A stretch of DNA of 64,000 nt from Pseudomonas viridiflava (GCF_900585905.1 NZ_UTVH01000001.1:124001-188000), one strand, 5' to 3'. Shown: positions 27,905-39,152, counted from the first letter of the stretch. Numbers and translations are program-made. The notes: generated by a model not told the origin, from the letters alone.

Positions 27905-30900
27905 AGTCACGGCCCGCTGGATGAGATACCTCTTCGGCGCACTGCTTGCACTTTATATCGCCGCTCCGGCTTACGCGTTCAACCCCGCGCAAGTGCCCCT
28001 GCTCAGCTCGCCTGCAGTGCCGTCCAACCTGATGTTGCTGGTGGATAGCTCCGGCAGTATGTACAACATTATCTGGTCGGCGGCATTCAACCCGGCAATT
28101 GATCGAGCACCGGTCAGTTATTACTCTACTCAGTGCGTCAATGCTGCCGGGGTGCTTGTACTGTGCCCTTTCGCCACCACCATCAATGGCAATGAAACCC
28201 TTTCCCTGGGCGACATCAATGCCAACGGTGTGCCCGGCTTGATATCCCTCAACTGCCCGGTGGGCGGTCTGCCGATATTTCGCAATGGCAATCAGTACTG
28301 CATGAAACTGCCTGATCCTGCGGGTAACGGTCTGACGCGTTACACAGCGGACTACCTGTCCTGGCTGATTGATTCGGTGCCCAATTATTTCCTGATTGGC
28401 TATTACGGAGACTTCACTGGGTCGATCCCCAATGATTTCCGCATGAACGTGGCCAAGACCGTTGCTAGCAACCTGGTGACTAACAATCCCGGGCTGCGAA
28501 TCGGCTTGTCTTCCTTCAATCCCCCTACCAATTCGGATAGAGGCCCAGGCGGCAGGATTGCGATTGCGGTGACAGACCTTTCGCCAGTTCCCGCAACGGT
28601 TTTTCAGCCCAATGCGGTCACTCAGGCTCAAGCCAACACCAACATCAAAAACCTCAAGGATGGCATTGCCGCGCTGCAACCGATCACCAACACGCCGCTG
28701 GCGGAAACCTATTACGAGATCACTCGCTATTTTCGCGGGATGACGTCCTACTACCCACAACCTGCGACAACCTATACCAGCCCGATTCAGTACCGTTGCC
28801 AGAAAAACTATGGTGTGGTGATTACGGACGGCTTGCCCACCTACGACCACTCATTTCCAAACAATGATCCGGACGATGTATTAGATGCATCACGTTCCCT
28901 GCCCAATTGGGACTTAAAAGCCAATGATGGCAATAACCCCGCGGGTGATGGGGAAGGCGATGCACTGTATCTGGACGACATCGCGAAATTTGCCTACGAC
29001 GTCGACATGCGCAAGGCAGCCAATGGCACGGACCTGACCAAAAAAAGCTGGGACAGCGCCGGCTTCAACGTGCAGAACATGAGTACCTACACGGTTGGCT
29101 TCGCATTACTGTCCAATCAGATGCTGATTGATGCAGCCGACGATACTCACGGCCATGGCAAGTACTACCAGAGCAACGACAGCGCCGGATTGACCAGCGC
29201 CCTGAATATGGCGCTAAGCGATATCTACGCCAAGGCCGGTTCCGGCGGCAGCGGCGCGGCCAGCTCTGCCACCCTGACGTCCGCCACCAAGCTCTATCAG
29301 ACCCTTTACGATCCGGCTGACTGGCATGGCACTATCCGAGCGTTCAACGTCGACCCCATCACCGGAGCTCCGCAGACGCTGCCGTTCTGGACCACTGATT
29401 CGCAAATCACCAGTAGCGCGCCCGGCCCTACTTTCGAGTCCTGGAGCCGGGCAGCGAAGCCGCTACGAGTCTCCCTCGATTACGCCAGCTTCACCCCGGC
29501 AGAGAAAAAGATTCTGGACTCAAACCTGCCTGCGGGCGTAAACGGCACGCAACTCATTGCCTGGAGCAAAGGCACCGCCAATGCCCTGTTGCGGCCGCGA
29601 ACCCGATTGCTGGGGGACGTGATCAACTCGCCGCTGGTATCGGTTTTACCCACGGACAAGACCTCCACCGATATGGCTGGTGTGACGTCTTATGCAACCT
29701 ACCTGGCCAACAAGACCGCCAACATGGACGCCAATCTGCTGGTCAGCAGCAACGACGGCTTTTTCAATGTGATTGACCCTGCCAGTGGTGCGCGCCGCTA
29801 TGCCTTCATGCCGTCGACTTCGCTGGATCAGTTGTCGACCGTTGCGTCCACCAACTACGGCTCGGGTGTGCACAAATTCGTGGTTGATGGCCCGATTGCG
29901 GTGTTTGATACCCAGCTGGGTACGTCATGGCGAACCGTGGCGTTCGGCGGCACGGGCGCGGGCGGCAAGGCCTATTTTGCGGTCAAGCTGTTCGAGGGAG
30001 CCGACACCATCACCGCTTTGTGGGAGGTCAGGGCGCCTGATACCTCGACACCGGGCAATCCTTTCAACAATCTGGGTTATGCCTATTCCAAGCCGGAAGT
30101 CGCGCGCATGGCGGACGGCACCAGCATCGTCGTGCTGGGTAACGGCTATGGCAGCTTTACCGGGCAGGCGTCCTTGTTTGTGCTCAATGCCAATGACGGC
30201 TCGCTGATCAGAGAGATACCCATCCCGCCGCAGACGGGGGAAACCGACAATGGCTTGTCGTCGGTGAAACTCACTGTCAATGCGCAGAACGTGGTGCAGG
30301 CGGCCTATGCTGGCGATTTGAAGGGCCGCCTGTGGAAGTTCGACCTGAGCAATGCCTCGGCCAGTGCCTGGGCGCCGGCATTTGGTACTCGGCCGCTGTT
30401 TACCGCGCCAGGAGGCGCTGCCCAGCCGATCACTGTGCAACCGCTGCTCATCGATCATCCTCTGAACGGCAGGCTGGTGTATTTCGGCACTGGCAAGTTC
30501 AGCGAAACGACGGACAAGACTGCCAACGCCCAGCAAGCGTTTTACGCTATTTGGGATTCGACTGCGGGCGTCGGTGGCATCGCGCAGGGTGACCTGCAGG
30601 CACAGGCCATCCTGGGGACTCAAGTCAGCAATGGCACGACCTACACCACCACGTCCGAGAACGACGTGGACTGGACAACCAGAAAAGGCTGGTACCTGCC
30701 GCTGAGTACCGTGGAGCCTCTTGTTGGCGAGCGAGTGATTTATCCTGCGCAGACTGCCCGTGGCCGGGTGCTGTTCACTACGGCAGCGGTCAACTCCGCC
30801 GACCCGTGCGAGAGCACAGGTACCGGTCGCGTGTTTGTGCTGGATGCGGCCAAAGGCGGGATGCTCAACTATCAGGTGCTGGACACCAACGGCGACGGCA

Positions 30901-31097
30901 GGATCGACAGCAGTGATATTCGAGTGGCAGGACTCTTCATCGGCACGGGCATTCCCAATCTCGCTGCCATTGTGGCCGGAGTGGCTGGAGGCAACGACAA
31001 AATGTATATCACTGATACCAGCAGTGGCCTGCAACCCCCTATAGACCTGAAGAACAGTAACGTCTTCCAACGAATCATGTGGCGGCAAATACAGTAA
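27891..31097 (+). CDS. pilY1: Type IV pilus tip adhesin/biogenesis factor PilY1
   Basis: 1068 residues with a signal peptide ([13 protein letters not shown]). The von Willebrand A-like domain carries an intact MIDAS start DSSGS (52-56). The C-terminal half is the PilY1 beta-propeller. A calcium-binding loop DTNGDGRID begins at about residue 998. It sits at the pilus tip, promotes extension and adheres to surfaces. GGAGAG precedes ATG 27891; the open frame extends far upstream but only inside pilX and without a signal peptide. It is shorter than the roughly 1160-residue P. aeruginosa protein. Confidence 0.9.
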   Translation: MPIARVTARWMRYLFGALLALYIAAPAYAFNPAQVPLLSSPAVPSNLMLLVDSSGSMYNIIWSAAFNPAIDRAPVSYYSTQCVNAAGVLVLCPFATTINGNETLSLGDINANGVPGLISLNCPVGGLPIFRNGNQYCMKLPDPAGNGLTRYTADYLSWLIDSVPNYFLIGYYGDFTGSIPNDFRMNVAKTVASNLVTNNPGLRIGLSSFNPPTNSDRGPGGRIAIAVTDLSPVPATVFQPNAVTQAQANTNIKNLKDGIAALQPITNTPLAETYYEITRYFRGMTSYYPQPATTYTSPIQYRCQKNYGVVITDGLPTYDHSFPNNDPDDVLDASRSLPNWDLKANDGNNPAGDGEGDALYLDDIAKFAYDVDMRKAANGTDLTKKSWDSAGFNVQNMSTYTVGFALLSNQMLIDAADDTHGHGKYYQSNDSAGLTSALNMALSDIYAKAGSGGSGAASSATLTSATKLYQTLYDPADWHGTIRAFNVDPITGAPQTLPFWTTDSQITSSAPGPTFESWSRAAKPLRVSLDYASFTPAEKKILDSNLPAGVNGTQLIAWSKGTANALLRPRTRLLGDVINSPLVSVLPTDKTSTDMAGVTSYATYLANKTANMDANLLVSSNDGFFNVIDPASGARRYAFMPSTSLDQLSTVASTNYGSGVHKFVVDGPIAVFDTQLGTSWRTVAFGGTGAGGKAYFAVKLFEGADTITALWEVRAPDTSTPGNPFNNLGYAYSKPEVARMADGTSIVVLGNGYGSFTGQASLFVLNANDGSLIREIPIPPQTGETDNGLSSVKLTVNAQNVVQAAYAGDLKGRLWKFDLSNASASAWAPAFGTRPLFTAPGGAAQPITVQPLLIDHPLNGRLVYFGTGKFSETTDKTANAQQAFYAIWDSTAGVGGIAQGDLQAQAILGTQVSNGTTYTTTSENDVDWTTRKGWYLPLSTVEPLVGERVIYPAQTARGRVLFTTAAVNSADPCESTGTGRVFVLDAAKGGMLNYQVLDTNGDGRIDSSDIRVAGLFIGTGIPNLAAIVAGVAGGNDKMYITDTSSGLQPPIDLKNSNVFQRIMWRQIQ

Positions 31098-31107
31098 GGG
31101 CAGGGAC

Positions 31108-31536
31108 ATGCGCAACAGATCACCAGGCTTTACCTTGATCGAACTCATGATCGCCGTGGCGATTGTGGGTATTCTGGCGTCCATCGCTTACCCGGCTTAC
31201 ACCGAGTATGTAAAACGCGCGCATCGGGCGGAAATCGTCAGCCTGTTGTCGGAGCAAGCACAGGCGCTGGAGCGGTTTTATTCTCAGAATGGCAGGTACG
31301 ACAATGTCCCTCAGGCAGGTGGAAAACCCCCAGTAACGCTGACCCTTTCGCCGGGCAATGCCTATTACACTATTCCCGTCGCTGGCAGCAGGGCCGCTCA
31401 GACCTACACCCTGACCGCCGTACCCATCGCAAGCGCAATGATGAACGGCGACAAGTGCGGCAATTTCACCCTCGACAGTACCGGCAGAATCAGCAACTCA
31501 ACCAACCTGCCGAGCAAGGATTGCTGGGGTCGCTGA
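31108..31536 (+). CDS. pilE: Type IV pilus minor pilin PilE
   Basis: 142 residues. Prepilin motif [20 protein letters not shown] with Glu5, followed by [16 protein letters not shown]. Two cysteines near the C-terminus (DKCGNF and KDCWGR) form the D-region loop. It is 10 bp after pilY1; no pilY2 lies between. It completes the minor pilin operon. The length fits PilE and not a major pilin. Confidence 0.9.
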   Translation: MRNRSPGFTLIELMIAVAIVGILASIAYPAYTEYVKRAHRAEIVSLLSEQAQALERFYSQNGRYDNVPQAGGKPPVTLTLSPGNAYYTIPVAGSRAAQTYTLTAVPIASAMMNGDKCGNFTLDSTGRISNSTNLPSKDCWGR

Positions 31537-31560
31537 TCACTATTTTTTATCGAGTGCACG

Positions 31561-32661
31561 ATGTTCAAGCAGCAAGTGTTGGTGGTGGGCGGTGGGGTGA
31601 TCGGGCTGTTGACCGCTTTCAATCTGGCCTGTGAGGGCCGCCACGTGGTGCTCATCGACCGCGCCGCAGTGGGTCAGGAGTCTTCATGGGCAGGGGGTGG
31701 TATCGTTTCGCCGCTCTATCCCTGGCGCTACAGCTCGGCGGTGACCGCCCTGGCCCATTGGTCTCAGGATTTCTACCCGCAGCTGGCCCAGCAATTGTTG
31801 ACGCGCACTGGCCTTGACCCTGAAGTCCACACCACAGGCCTGTATTGGCTGGATCTTGAAGATGAGCCGCAGGCGCTGCAGTGGGCGGCGCAGCAAAGGC
31901 GCCCGCTGAGCGCAGTTGATATTTCTGCAGTGCGTGACGCCGTGCCGGTGCTCGGCGATGGCTACGAACGCGCGGTCTATATGGCCAATGTCGCCAATGT
32001 GCGCAACCCTAGGCTGGTGAAGTCGCTCAAGGCGGCGCTGCTGGCGATGCCCAACGTCACTCTGCACGAGCAATGCGCAGTTCACGGGTTCATCCGCGAG
32101 GCGGGGCGCATCAGTGGCGTGACCACGTCTCTCGCCGACTTGCGCGGCGATCAGGTGGTTCTGGCGGCGGGCGCCTGGAGTGGCGAGCTGCTTGCCACGC
32201 TTGGGCTGCAGCTGCCAGTGGAGCCGGTCAAGGGGCAGATGATTCTGTACAAGTGCGCGGCGGACTTCCTGCCCGCCATGGTGCTGGCCAAAGGTCGTTA
32301 CGCCATCCCGCGCCGCGACGGGCATATCCTCATCGGCAGCACCCTTGAGCACGAAGGCTTCGACAAGACGCCTACTGACGTCGCCCTGGATAGCCTCAAG
32401 GCGTCAGCGGTCAGCCTGTTACCAGCGCTGGCCGAGGCGCAGGTGGTGGCTCATTGGGCTGGTTTGCGCCCCGGTTCACCTGAAGGCATCCCGTACATTG
32501 GCCAGCTGCCGGGTTTCGCCGGGTTGTGGCTGAACTGCGGGCACTACCGCAACGGCCTGGTGCTCGCCCCGGCGTCGTGCCAGTTGCTGGCGGATCTGCT
32601 GGCGGGGCGCGAGCCGATCATCGACCCTGCGCCCTATGCGCCCGAAGGCCGAATAGCCTGA
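31561..32661 (+). CDS. thiO: Glycine oxidase ThiO
   Basis: 366 residues, FAD-dependent amine oxidase (DAO family). The dinucleotide motif is VVGGGVIGLLTAFNLA (about 8-23), and the C-terminal HWAGLRPGSPEGIPYIG and CGHYRNG are conserved. It oxidises glycine to the iminoacetate used in thiazole formation for thiamine. It directly follows pilE; in PAO1 it sits next to fimT at the opposite end of the pilin cluster. Converges with the next gene with a 4-bp gap. Confidence 0.92.
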   Translation: MFKQQVLVVGGGVIGLLTAFNLACEGRHVVLIDRAAVGQESSWAGGGIVSPLYPWRYSSAVTALAHWSQDFYPQLAQQLLTRTGLDPEVHTTGLYWLDLEDEPQALQWAAQQRRPLSAVDISAVRDAVPVLGDGYERAVYMANVANVRNPRLVKSLKAALLAMPNVTLHEQCAVHGFIREAGRISGVTTSLADLRGDQVVLAAGAWSGELLATLGLQLPVEPVKGQMILYKCAADFLPAMVLAKGRYAIPRRDGHILIGSTLEHEGFDKTPTDVALDSLKASAVSLLPALAEAQVVAHWAGLRPGSPEGIPYIGQLPGFAGLWLNCGHYRNGLVLAPASCQLLADLLAGREPIIDPAPYAPEGRIA

Positions 32662-32665
32662 TGCT

Positions 32666-32905
32666 TCAACGCTTTTGCGAGGTCGGGCCTTCAAGGCGAT
32701 GGGCTTCGCTGCAAAACCACTGCTGGCCCTGACCCAAGGCGCGGTCCTGAGGCAGGTGCACGCCACAATGGGCACACCGCACCATAGGCGCCGCAACACT
32801 TTCAGGCGGCGCTGCCTTATGACGCTTTGCCGGTGGGTTGAGCAGCCGCCTGATGAACCACACAGCCGCCGCAATCAGCGCGACCCACATAATTAAGCGA
32901 ATCAT
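32666..32905 (-). CDS. PP0621-like small membrane-anchored protein
   Basis: 79 residues. A single N-terminal membrane segment (MIRLIMWVALIAAAVWFIRR) is followed by a polar tail with the pattern CAHCGVHLPQDRAL and QQWFCSEAHR, a probable small zinc-binding treble-clef-like motif. The ATG at 32905 starts the membrane segment; the ribosome site is weak (GGAAA). No function is known. It lies beside bamD. The family name is from memory. Confidence 0.7.
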   Translation of the reverse strand: MIRLIMWVALIAAAVWFIRRLLNPPAKRHKAAPPESVAAPMVRCAHCGVHLPQDRALGQGQQWFCSEAHRLEGPTSQKR

Positions 32906-33016
32906 GATTTCCAGCTTGTAGGGGGAGGTGTCGCAGTGTAGCGAAGGAGAGCGGGTTGTGTCTCTGGGAGCTCCGGTCTGTAACTGCAAACATAAAATCT
33001 TCACAAAACCAGGCAC

Positions 33017-33043
33017 AAAAAAAGAGGCCCGCAGGCCTCTTTT
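33017..33043 (-). terminator. Terminator after bamD
   Basis: On the minus strand AAAAGAGGCC-TGCG-GGCCTCTTTT is followed by a run of T residues, 15 bp after the bamD stop. Confidence 0.9.
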
Positions 33044-33058
33044 CATTGAACGCAGGTA

Positions 33059-34072
33059 TCAGTCAAAAATGCCCAGCGTCATGTAGCTGAACCACGAACG
33101 GTCCTGGCTGCCTTGCGCTTCCTTTTCCTGCTCGTCGAGTTCGGCCTGGTTTTCCGGCAGCAGCTCGCGAGGGATGGCTTCCTTGGCTTCTTCGTACTGG
33201 CGAACCACGTCCTGGTTGGCGCGGGTTTCACCCGGTGGCAGCGGCGGGTTGCTTTCGATCAGGCCCAGGGTGGCTTTCGACAGCCACGAACGGTTGTCGG
33301 CCTCGGCCTGACGTGGCACGAACTGGCCATTGTCCAGTTGCGGGTGATCCGGGTAGTTGGTTTTCAGTACTTCAAGGCTGGTCGCAGCCAGATCGTCCAG
33401 ATGCAGACGCTGGTAGGACTCGACCATCACCGCCAGGCCGTCACCGACTGCCGGGGTTTCCTGGAAGTTTTCCACCACGTATCGACCACGGTTGGCCGCT
33501 GCAACATAGGCCTGACGGGTCAGGTAGTAGTCGGCCACGTGAATCTCGTAGGAGGCCAGCAGGTTGCGCAGATAGATCATGCGCTGCTTGGCATCAGGCG
33601 AGTAGCGGCTGTTGGGGAAGCGGCTGGTCAACTGGGCAAACTCGTTGAACGAGTCCCGCGCCGCGCCAGGGTCACGCTTGGTCTGGTCCAGCGGCAGGAA
33701 GCGCGCCAGCAGGCCCACGTCCTGGTCGAACGAAGTCAGGCCTTTCATGTAATAGGCGTAATCGACGTTCGGATGCTGCGGGTGCAGACGGATGAAACGC
33801 TCGGCAGCAGACTTCGCGGCCTCGGGTTCACCGTTCTTGTAGTTCGCATAGATCAGCTCGAGCTGCGCCTGGTCGGCATAGCGCCCGAATGGATAACGCG
33901 ACTCCAGCGCCTTGAGCTTTTCTGTGGCGGTCGAATAGCTGTTGTTACCCAGGTCGGCCTGCGCCTGCTGGTACAGCTCGACTTCGCTCAGGTTTTCGTC
34001 GATCACTTCCTTCGACGAGCAGGCAGCGGTGAGGGCGAGGATGGCTATCAGCAGCAGGTGTTTCACTTGCAT
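33059..34072 (-). CDS. bamD: Outer membrane assembly lipoprotein BamD
   Basis: 337 residues. Lipoprotein signal [18 protein letters not shown] with lipobox Cys18. TPR-type repeats fill about 30-240 ([39 protein letters not shown]). BamD is the essential partner of BamA in beta-barrel insertion. The C-terminal tail (about 245-337) is longer than in E. coli, usual for pseudomonads (formerly ComL). The ATG at 34072 starts the signal. It diverges from rluD. Confidence 0.95.
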   Translation of the reverse strand: MQVKHLLLIAILALTAACSSKEVIDENLSEVELYQQAQADLGNNSYSTATEKLKALESRYPFGRYADQAQLELIYANYKNGEPEAAKSAAERFIRLHPQHPNVDYAYYMKGLTSFDQDVGLLARFLPLDQTKRDPGAARDSFNEFAQLTSRFPNSRYSPDAKQRMIYLRNLLASYEIHVADYYLTRQAYVAAANRGRYVVENFQETPAVGDGLAVMVESYQRLHLDDLAATSLEVLKTNYPDHPQLDNGQFVPRQAEADNRSWLSKATLGLIESNPPLPPGETRANQDVVRQYEEAKEAIPRELLPENQAELDEQEKEAQGSQDRSWFSYMTLGIFD

Positions 34073-34220
34073 GGCGGCTTGCGTCCCTATAACGGTCGCT
34101 GTCTTGGGCGTGACCGTCCTGTTATGATGAGCGCCCCGCGGAACCCCCGGGGCAAAAGACGCCGTATTTAACCACAAGCGCGCTGCCGAAACCAAAGGCT
34201 AGCCGCCACCTAGTCTGGCC

Positions 34221-35183
34221 ATGTCCGAAAATATAGAACTTCGCGCAGAGGTGCCGTCCGATTTGGGCGGTCAACGCCTCGATCAAGTCGCTGCACAATT
34301 ATTCGCTGAGCACTCGCGCTCGCGCCTTTCCGCCTGGATCAAGGACGGCCGTCTGACGGTCGACGGCGGTGTTCTGCGCCCACGCGACATCGTCCATGGT
34401 GGCGCCATTCTGCAGTTGATTGCAGAGCAGGAGGCCCAGGGCGAGTGGCTTGCGCAGGATATCGAACTGGATGTCGTCTACGAAGACGACCAGATCCTGG
34501 TCATCAACAAGCCGGCAGGTCTGGTGGTGCATCCGGCCGCCGGGCATGCCGATGGCACCTTGCTCAATGCCTTGCTGCACCACGTGCCGGACATCATCAA
34601 TGTGCCGCGTGCCGGGATCGTGCATCGTCTGGACAAGGACACCACCGGTCTGATGGTGGTGGCCAAGACCATTCAGGCGCAGACCCAGCTGGTCACTCAG
34701 TTGCAGAGCCGCACCGTAAGCCGCATCTATGAGTGCATCGTGATCGGTGTGGTTACGGCCGGTGGCAAGATCGACGCGCCTATCGGCCGTCACGGTCAGC
34801 AGCGTCAGCGCATGGCGGTGATGGAAGGCGGCAAGCAGGCGGTCAGCCACTACCGCGTGCTGGAGCGTTTCCGCTCCCACACCCATGTGCGGGTCAAGCT
34901 GGAAACCGGTCGTACCCACCAAATTCGCGTGCACATGGCCCACGTCAACTATCCGTTGGTGGGCGATCAGGCTTACGGCGGACGTTTCCGCATTCCGCCT
35001 GCGGCCAGCGTCACCATGATCGATTCGCTGAAAACCTTTCCGCGTCAGGCGCTTCATGCTCGCTTCCTCGAGCTGGACCATCCGACCACCGGTAAGCGCA
35101 TGAGCTGGGAATCGCCGCTGCCTGACGATTTCGTCTGGCTGCTGTCGCTGCTCAAGCAGGATCGCGAGGCGTTCATCGGGTGA
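34221..35183 (+). CDS. rluD: 23S rRNA pseudouridine synthase RluD
   Basis: 320 residues. An S4 domain (about 15-75) precedes the RluA-family catalytic domain with HRLDKDTTGL, Asp138 as catalyst, and LETGRTHQIRVH. It modifies uridines 1911, 1915 and 1917 of 23S rRNA helix 69 in E. coli numbering. The GTGA overlap with pgeF couples them. Confidence 0.95.
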   Translation: MSENIELRAEVPSDLGGQRLDQVAAQLFAEHSRSRLSAWIKDGRLTVDGGVLRPRDIVHGGAILQLIAEQEAQGEWLAQDIELDVVYEDDQILVINKPAGLVVHPAAGHADGTLLNALLHHVPDIINVPRAGIVHRLDKDTTGLMVVAKTIQAQTQLVTQLQSRTVSRIYECIVIGVVTAGGKIDAPIGRHGQQRQRMAVMEGGKQAVSHYRVLERFRSHTHVRVKLETGRTHQIRVHMAHVNYPLVGDQAYGGRFRIPPAASVTMIDSLKTFPRQALHARFLELDHPTTGKRMSWESPLPDDFVWLLSLLKQDREAFIG

Positions 35184-35923
35184 GCGACTGGCTGATTCCT
35201 GACTGGCCCGCGCCTGCAAGAATCAAGGCCTGCGTCACCACCCGCAACGGCGGCACGAGTCTGCCGCCGTTCGACAGCTTCAATCTCGGCGATCACGTCG
35301 ATGATGATCCTAAGGCCGTTGCCGCCAATCGACTGCACCTGACCTCGACCTTGCAGCTGCAGGCGGCCTGGCTCAAGCAGGTGCACGGCGTCGCGGTGGT
35401 TGAAGCCGATCCTGTGCAGGTGGCGCAGGCGGATGCCAGTTGGAGCGCCACGCCGGGCATCGCCTGCACCATCATGACGGCCGACTGTTTGCCTGCCTTG
35501 TTCTGCAATCGCGCCGGAACCCGCATCGCGGCAGCCCATGCCGGGTGGCGCGGGCTGGCGGCTGGCGTACTCGAAGCCACGGCTGACAGCCTGAGCGTGG
35601 CGCCTGCTGAAGTACTCGTCTGGCTGGGCCCGGCCATCGGCCAGCAGTCGTTCGAAGTCGGTGAGGAAGTTCGCGAAGCTTTTATAAGCACGCATCCGCA
35701 AACCGACGCAGCTTTTATACCCAGCAAAAATCCTCGCCGTTTCATGGCCGACATCTACGCCCTGGCGCGCTTGCGTCTGGCTGCCCACGGAATCACCGCT
35801 GTGTATGGGGGTGGCTTCGATACGTTTACCGATACCCGCTTCTATTCCTACCGCCAGAGCAGTCGCACTGGCCGCTTTGCATCGTTGATCTGGATTGAGT
35901 CCGTGTCTGCCCAAGACCTGTAG
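35180..35923 (+). CDS. pgeF: Peptidoglycan editing factor / laccase-domain nucleoside phosphorylase
   Basis: 247 residues, DUF152/YfiH family. The zinc-binding set is present: His in KQVHGV, Cys in MTADCLPAL and His in AAHAGWRGLAAG. Members act as purine nucleoside phosphorylases/deaminases and in E. coli affect peptidoglycan precursor fidelity. The GTG start overlaps the rluD stop (GTGA). The TAG stop is formed by the first bases of a REP-like element (CTGTAGGAGCC). Confidence 0.9.
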   Translation: MSDWLIPDWPAPARIKACVTTRNGGTSLPPFDSFNLGDHVDDDPKAVAANRLHLTSTLQLQAAWLKQVHGVAVVEADPVQVAQADASWSATPGIACTIMTADCLPALFCNRAGTRIAAAHAGWRGLAAGVLEATADSLSVAPAEVLVWLGPAIGQQSFEVGEEVREAFISTHPQTDAAFIPSKNPRRFMADIYALARLRLAAHGITAVYGGGFDTFTDTRFYSYRQSSRTGRFASLIWIESVSAQDL

Positions 35924-36009
35924 GAGCCAAGTTGTTGGCGACGCTGGGCTTCAGGCGGCGTTTATCTGTCGGCTGTACCCGCGCCTCGCGAACACGTTCG
36001 CTCCTACAG
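35919..36009. repeat. Inverted repeat overlapping the pgeF stop codon
   Basis: Starts CTGTAGGAGCCAAGTTGTTG and ends GAACACGTTCGCTCCTACAG. The outer arms CTGTAGGAGC / GCTCCTACAG pair perfectly. The inner arms differ from one another, one of the CAAGTTGTTGG kind, the other of the CGAACACGTTCG kind, so it looks hybrid. Confidence 0.75.
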
Positions 36010-36105
36010 GATTTCAGTGCCCCGACCGCCCTGTATGCGAATCCATCCGCCAAGCGATCATCTAGACTTCTTTGTGCAATGCTGATCAGCGTCAATCAAA
36101 TTCCG

Positions 36106-36133
36106 CTTGAATCCTAGAGAATTGCCCGCATCT
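36106..36133 (+). promoter_or_regulatory. Sigma32-type heat-shock promoter of clpB
   Basis: CTTGAA (36106-36111) and CCCGCATCT (36125-36133) are separated by 13 bp. This fits the CTTGAA / CCCCATNT consensus with one inserted or changed base in the -10 box. It lies about 75 bp before the clpB start. Confidence 0.65.
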
Positions 36134-36206
36134 ATCTGGCTATTCAGCAGGTTTTTTTCATAGGTGTGTTTATTTGCTCCGGCCTGCTTATATAGGAAGG
36201 TGACTC

Positions 36207-38771
36207 ATGCGTATTGATAGATTAACCAGCAAATTGCAATTGGCGTTATCCGATTCCCAGTCTCTGGCGGTGGGGCTTGACCATCCGGCCATTGAATCCG
36301 CGCACCTGATGCAGGCCTTGCTCGATCAGCAGGGCGGCTCGATCAAGCCATTGCTGCTGCAGGTCGGTTTCGACATTGGCAGCCTGCGCAAGGAGCTCAG
36401 CAAAGAGCTCGACCAGTTGCCCAAAATCCAGAACCCCACAGGCGACGTCAACATGTCGCAGGATCTGGCGCGCTTGCTCAATCAGGCCGACCGCCTGGCG
36501 CAACAGAAGGGCGATCAGTTCATCTCCAGTGAACTGGTGCTGCTGGCGGCCATGGACGAGAACAGCAAGATCGGCAAGTTGCTGCTTGGCCAGGGCGTCA
36601 GCAAGAAAGCCTTGGAAAATGCCATCACCAACCTGCGTGGTGGCTCGGCGGTCAACGACCCCAATGTCGAAGAGTCGCGTCAGGCGCTGGACAAGTACAC
36701 CGTCGATCTCACCAAGCGAGCTGAAGAGGGCAAGCTGGACCCGGTCATCGGTCGCGATGATGAAATTCGCCGGACCATTCAAGTGCTGCAGCGGCGGACC
36801 AAGAACAACCCCGTGCTGATCGGTGAGCCCGGTGTCGGCAAGACCGCCATCGCCGAGGGTCTGGCCCAGCGCATCATTAATGGCGAAGTGCCCGACGGGC
36901 TCAAGGGCAAGCGCCTGCTGTCCCTGGACATGGGCTCGTTGATTGCCGGTGCCAAGTTTCGTGGCGAGTTCGAGGAGCGCTTGAAGTCGCTGCTCAACGA
37001 ACTGTCGAAGCAGGACGGCCAGATCATCCTCTTTATCGACGAGCTGCACACCATGGTCGGCGCCGGCAAGGGCGAGGGCTCCATGGACGCAGGCAACATG
37101 CTCAAGCCTGCGCTGGCCCGAGGTGAGCTGCATTGTGTGGGTGCCACCACGCTCAATGAGTATCGCCAATATATAGAGAAGGACGCGGCGCTGGAGCGGC
37201 GCTTCCAGAAAGTACTGGTGGAAGAGCCCAGCGAAGAAGACACCATCGCGATTCTGCGAGGCCTCAAGGAGCGCTACGAGGTTCACCACAAGGTGGCGAT
37301 CACCGATGGCGCCATCATCGCCGCGGCCAAGCTGAGCCATCGCTACATCACCGACCGCCAGTTGCCCGACAAGGCCATTGACCTGATCGATGAAGCGGCC
37401 AGCCGTATTCGCATGGAAATCGACTCCAAGCCGGAAGTGCTGGATCGTCTTGAACGTCGCCTGATTCAACTGAAGGTCGAAGCTCAGGCATTAAAGAAGG
37501 AAGACGACGAAGCCGCGATCAAGCGTCTGGAGAAGCTGAAAGACGAAATCGTCCGCCTGGAGCGTGAGTACGCCGATCTGGAAGAAATCTGGACCTCGGA
37601 GAAGGCCGAGGTCACCGGCTCTGCGCAGATCCAGCAGAAGATCGAACAGTCGCGTCAGGAGCTGGAAGCTGCGCGCAGGCGCGGCGATCTCAACCGCATG
37701 GCCGAATTGCAGTACGGCATCATTCCGGACCTGGAACGCAGCCTGCAAATGGTTGACCAGCATGGCAAGCCCGAGAACCAGCTGTTGCGCAGCAAGGTGA
37801 CGGAAGAAGAAATTGCCGAAGTGGTCTCCAAGTGGACCGGCATCCCGGTGTCGAAAATGCTTGAAGGTGAGCGTGACAAGCTGTTGCGTATGGAAAGCCT
37901 GCTGCACAAGCGCGTGATCGGCCAGGACGAAGCGGTGATTGCCGTCTCCAACGCGGTGCGTCGCTCCCGTGCCGGTTTGTCCGACCCGAACCGGCCCAGC
38001 GGCTCGTTCATGTTCCTGGGCCCAACCGGGGTTGGCAAGACCGAGCTGTGCAAGGCGCTGGCCGAGTTCCTCTTCGATACGGAAGAGGCGATGGTGCGCA
38101 TCGACATGTCCGAGTTCATGGAGAAACATTCCGTGGCTCGCCTGATCGGCGCGCCGCCGGGTTATGTGGGCTATGAAGAGGGCGGCTATCTGACCGAAGC
38201 AGTGCGCCGCAAGCCCTACTCGGTGATCCTGCTCGACGAAGTGGAAAAAGCGCACCCGGATGTGTTCAACATCCTGCTGCAGGTGCTTGAGGATGGTCGC
38301 CTGACTGACAGCCACGGACGCACCGTGGATTTCCGCAACACCGTGATCGTGATGACCTCCAACCTCGGCTCCGCACAGATCCAGGAGCTGGTGGGTGATC
38401 GCGAAGCGCAGCGCGCAGCGGTCATGGATGCAGTGAGCAACCACTTCCGCCCTGAGTTCCTCAACCGGATCGACGAAGTGGTGATCTTCGAGCCCCTGGC
38501 CCGAGATCAGATCGCGGGCATCACCGACATTCAGCTGGCGCGCCTGCGCAGCCGCCTGACCGAGCGTGAGCTGAAACTGGAGCTGACGCCCGAGGCGCTG
38601 GACAAGCTGATTGCCGTCGGTTACGACCCGGTGTATGGCGCGCGTCCATTGAAGCGGGCCATTCAGCGCTGGATAGAGAACCCGCTGGCGCAGCTGATCC
38701 TGTCCGGCAGCTTCCTGCCAGGCTCCAGCGTCACTGGCACCGTGGTCAACGACGAGATCGTGTTCAACTGA
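36207..38771 (+). CDS. clpB: ATP-dependent disaggregase ClpB
   Basis: 854 residues, Hsp100 family. Clp N-domain (about 1-145), NBD1 with Walker A GEPGVGKT (about 205-212), a middle coiled coil (about 400-525, [18 protein letters not shown]), and NBD2 with GPTGVGKT (about 605-612). There is no ClpP-binding IGF/L loop, as expected. It dissolves protein aggregates with DnaK. GGAAGGTGA precedes the ATG. A sigma32-like promoter lies upstream and a terminator downstream. Confidence 0.97.
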   Translation: MRIDRLTSKLQLALSDSQSLAVGLDHPAIESAHLMQALLDQQGGSIKPLLLQVGFDIGSLRKELSKELDQLPKIQNPTGDVNMSQDLARLLNQADRLAQQKGDQFISSELVLLAAMDENSKIGKLLLGQGVSKKALENAITNLRGGSAVNDPNVEESRQALDKYTVDLTKRAEEGKLDPVIGRDDEIRRTIQVLQRRTKNNPVLIGEPGVGKTAIAEGLAQRIINGEVPDGLKGKRLLSLDMGSLIAGAKFRGEFEERLKSLLNELSKQDGQIILFIDELHTMVGAGKGEGSMDAGNMLKPALARGELHCVGATTLNEYRQYIEKDAALERRFQKVLVEEPSEEDTIAILRGLKERYEVHHKVAITDGAIIAAAKLSHRYITDRQLPDKAIDLIDEAASRIRMEIDSKPEVLDRLERRLIQLKVEAQALKKEDDEAAIKRLEKLKDEIVRLEREYADLEEIWTSEKAEVTGSAQIQQKIEQSRQELEAARRRGDLNRMAELQYGIIPDLERSLQMVDQHGKPENQLLRSKVTEEEIAEVVSKWTGIPVSKMLEGERDKLLRMESLLHKRVIGQDEAVIAVSNAVRRSRAGLSDPNRPSGSFMFLGPTGVGKTELCKALAEFLFDTEEAMVRIDMSEFMEKHSVARLIGAPPGYVGYEEGGYLTEAVRRKPYSVILLDEVEKAHPDVFNILLQVLEDGRLTDSHGRTVDFRNTVIVMTSNLGSAQIQELVGDREAQRAAVMDAVSNHFRPEFLNRIDEVVIFEPLARDQIAGITDIQLARLRSRLTERELKLELTPEALDKLIAVGYDPVYGARPLKRAIQRWIENPLAQLILSGSFLPGSSVTGTVVNDEIVFN

Positions 38772-38813
38772 CATTCAGTGTGGGGCGCGGGCGGGTGGCA
38801 ATGATTTGCCGCC

Positions 38814-38844
38814 GCCTGACCCGGCGCCCCGCGTCAGGCTTTTT
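38814..38844 (+). terminator. Terminator after clpB
   Basis: GCCTGAC / GTCAGGC stem, with inner GC pairs, followed by five T residues. Confidence 0.8.
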
Positions 38845-38907
38845 ATGCTCGCCACCGGGCATTTGAAAAAAAATCGCAAATCATTGTCTTAAAAGCAATT
38901 TAAGGGG

Positions 38908-38935
38908 TTGACACCTCTTTGCAAGATTGTAGAAT
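38908..38935 (+). promoter_or_regulatory. Sigma70 promoter of the tRNA operon
   Basis: TTGACA and TAGAAT are 16 bp apart, about 115 bp before the first tRNA. GCGCGCC after the -10 box resembles the GC-rich discriminator of stringently controlled stable RNA promoters. Confidence 0.8.
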
Positions 38936-39055
38936 AGCGCGCCTCAGAGACGTGAACGCAGCGATGCAGACGGGTCGAAGAGGCCGGATTAGCGAGTTAA
39001 CAGCGAGCTGATTCGGGGTGGTAAGTTGTAAAGGTTGCATCTGAAATCGATACGT

Positions 39056-39131
<76 letters not shown>

Positions 39132-39152
39132 GATTTCACTATGTAGCTGTAT

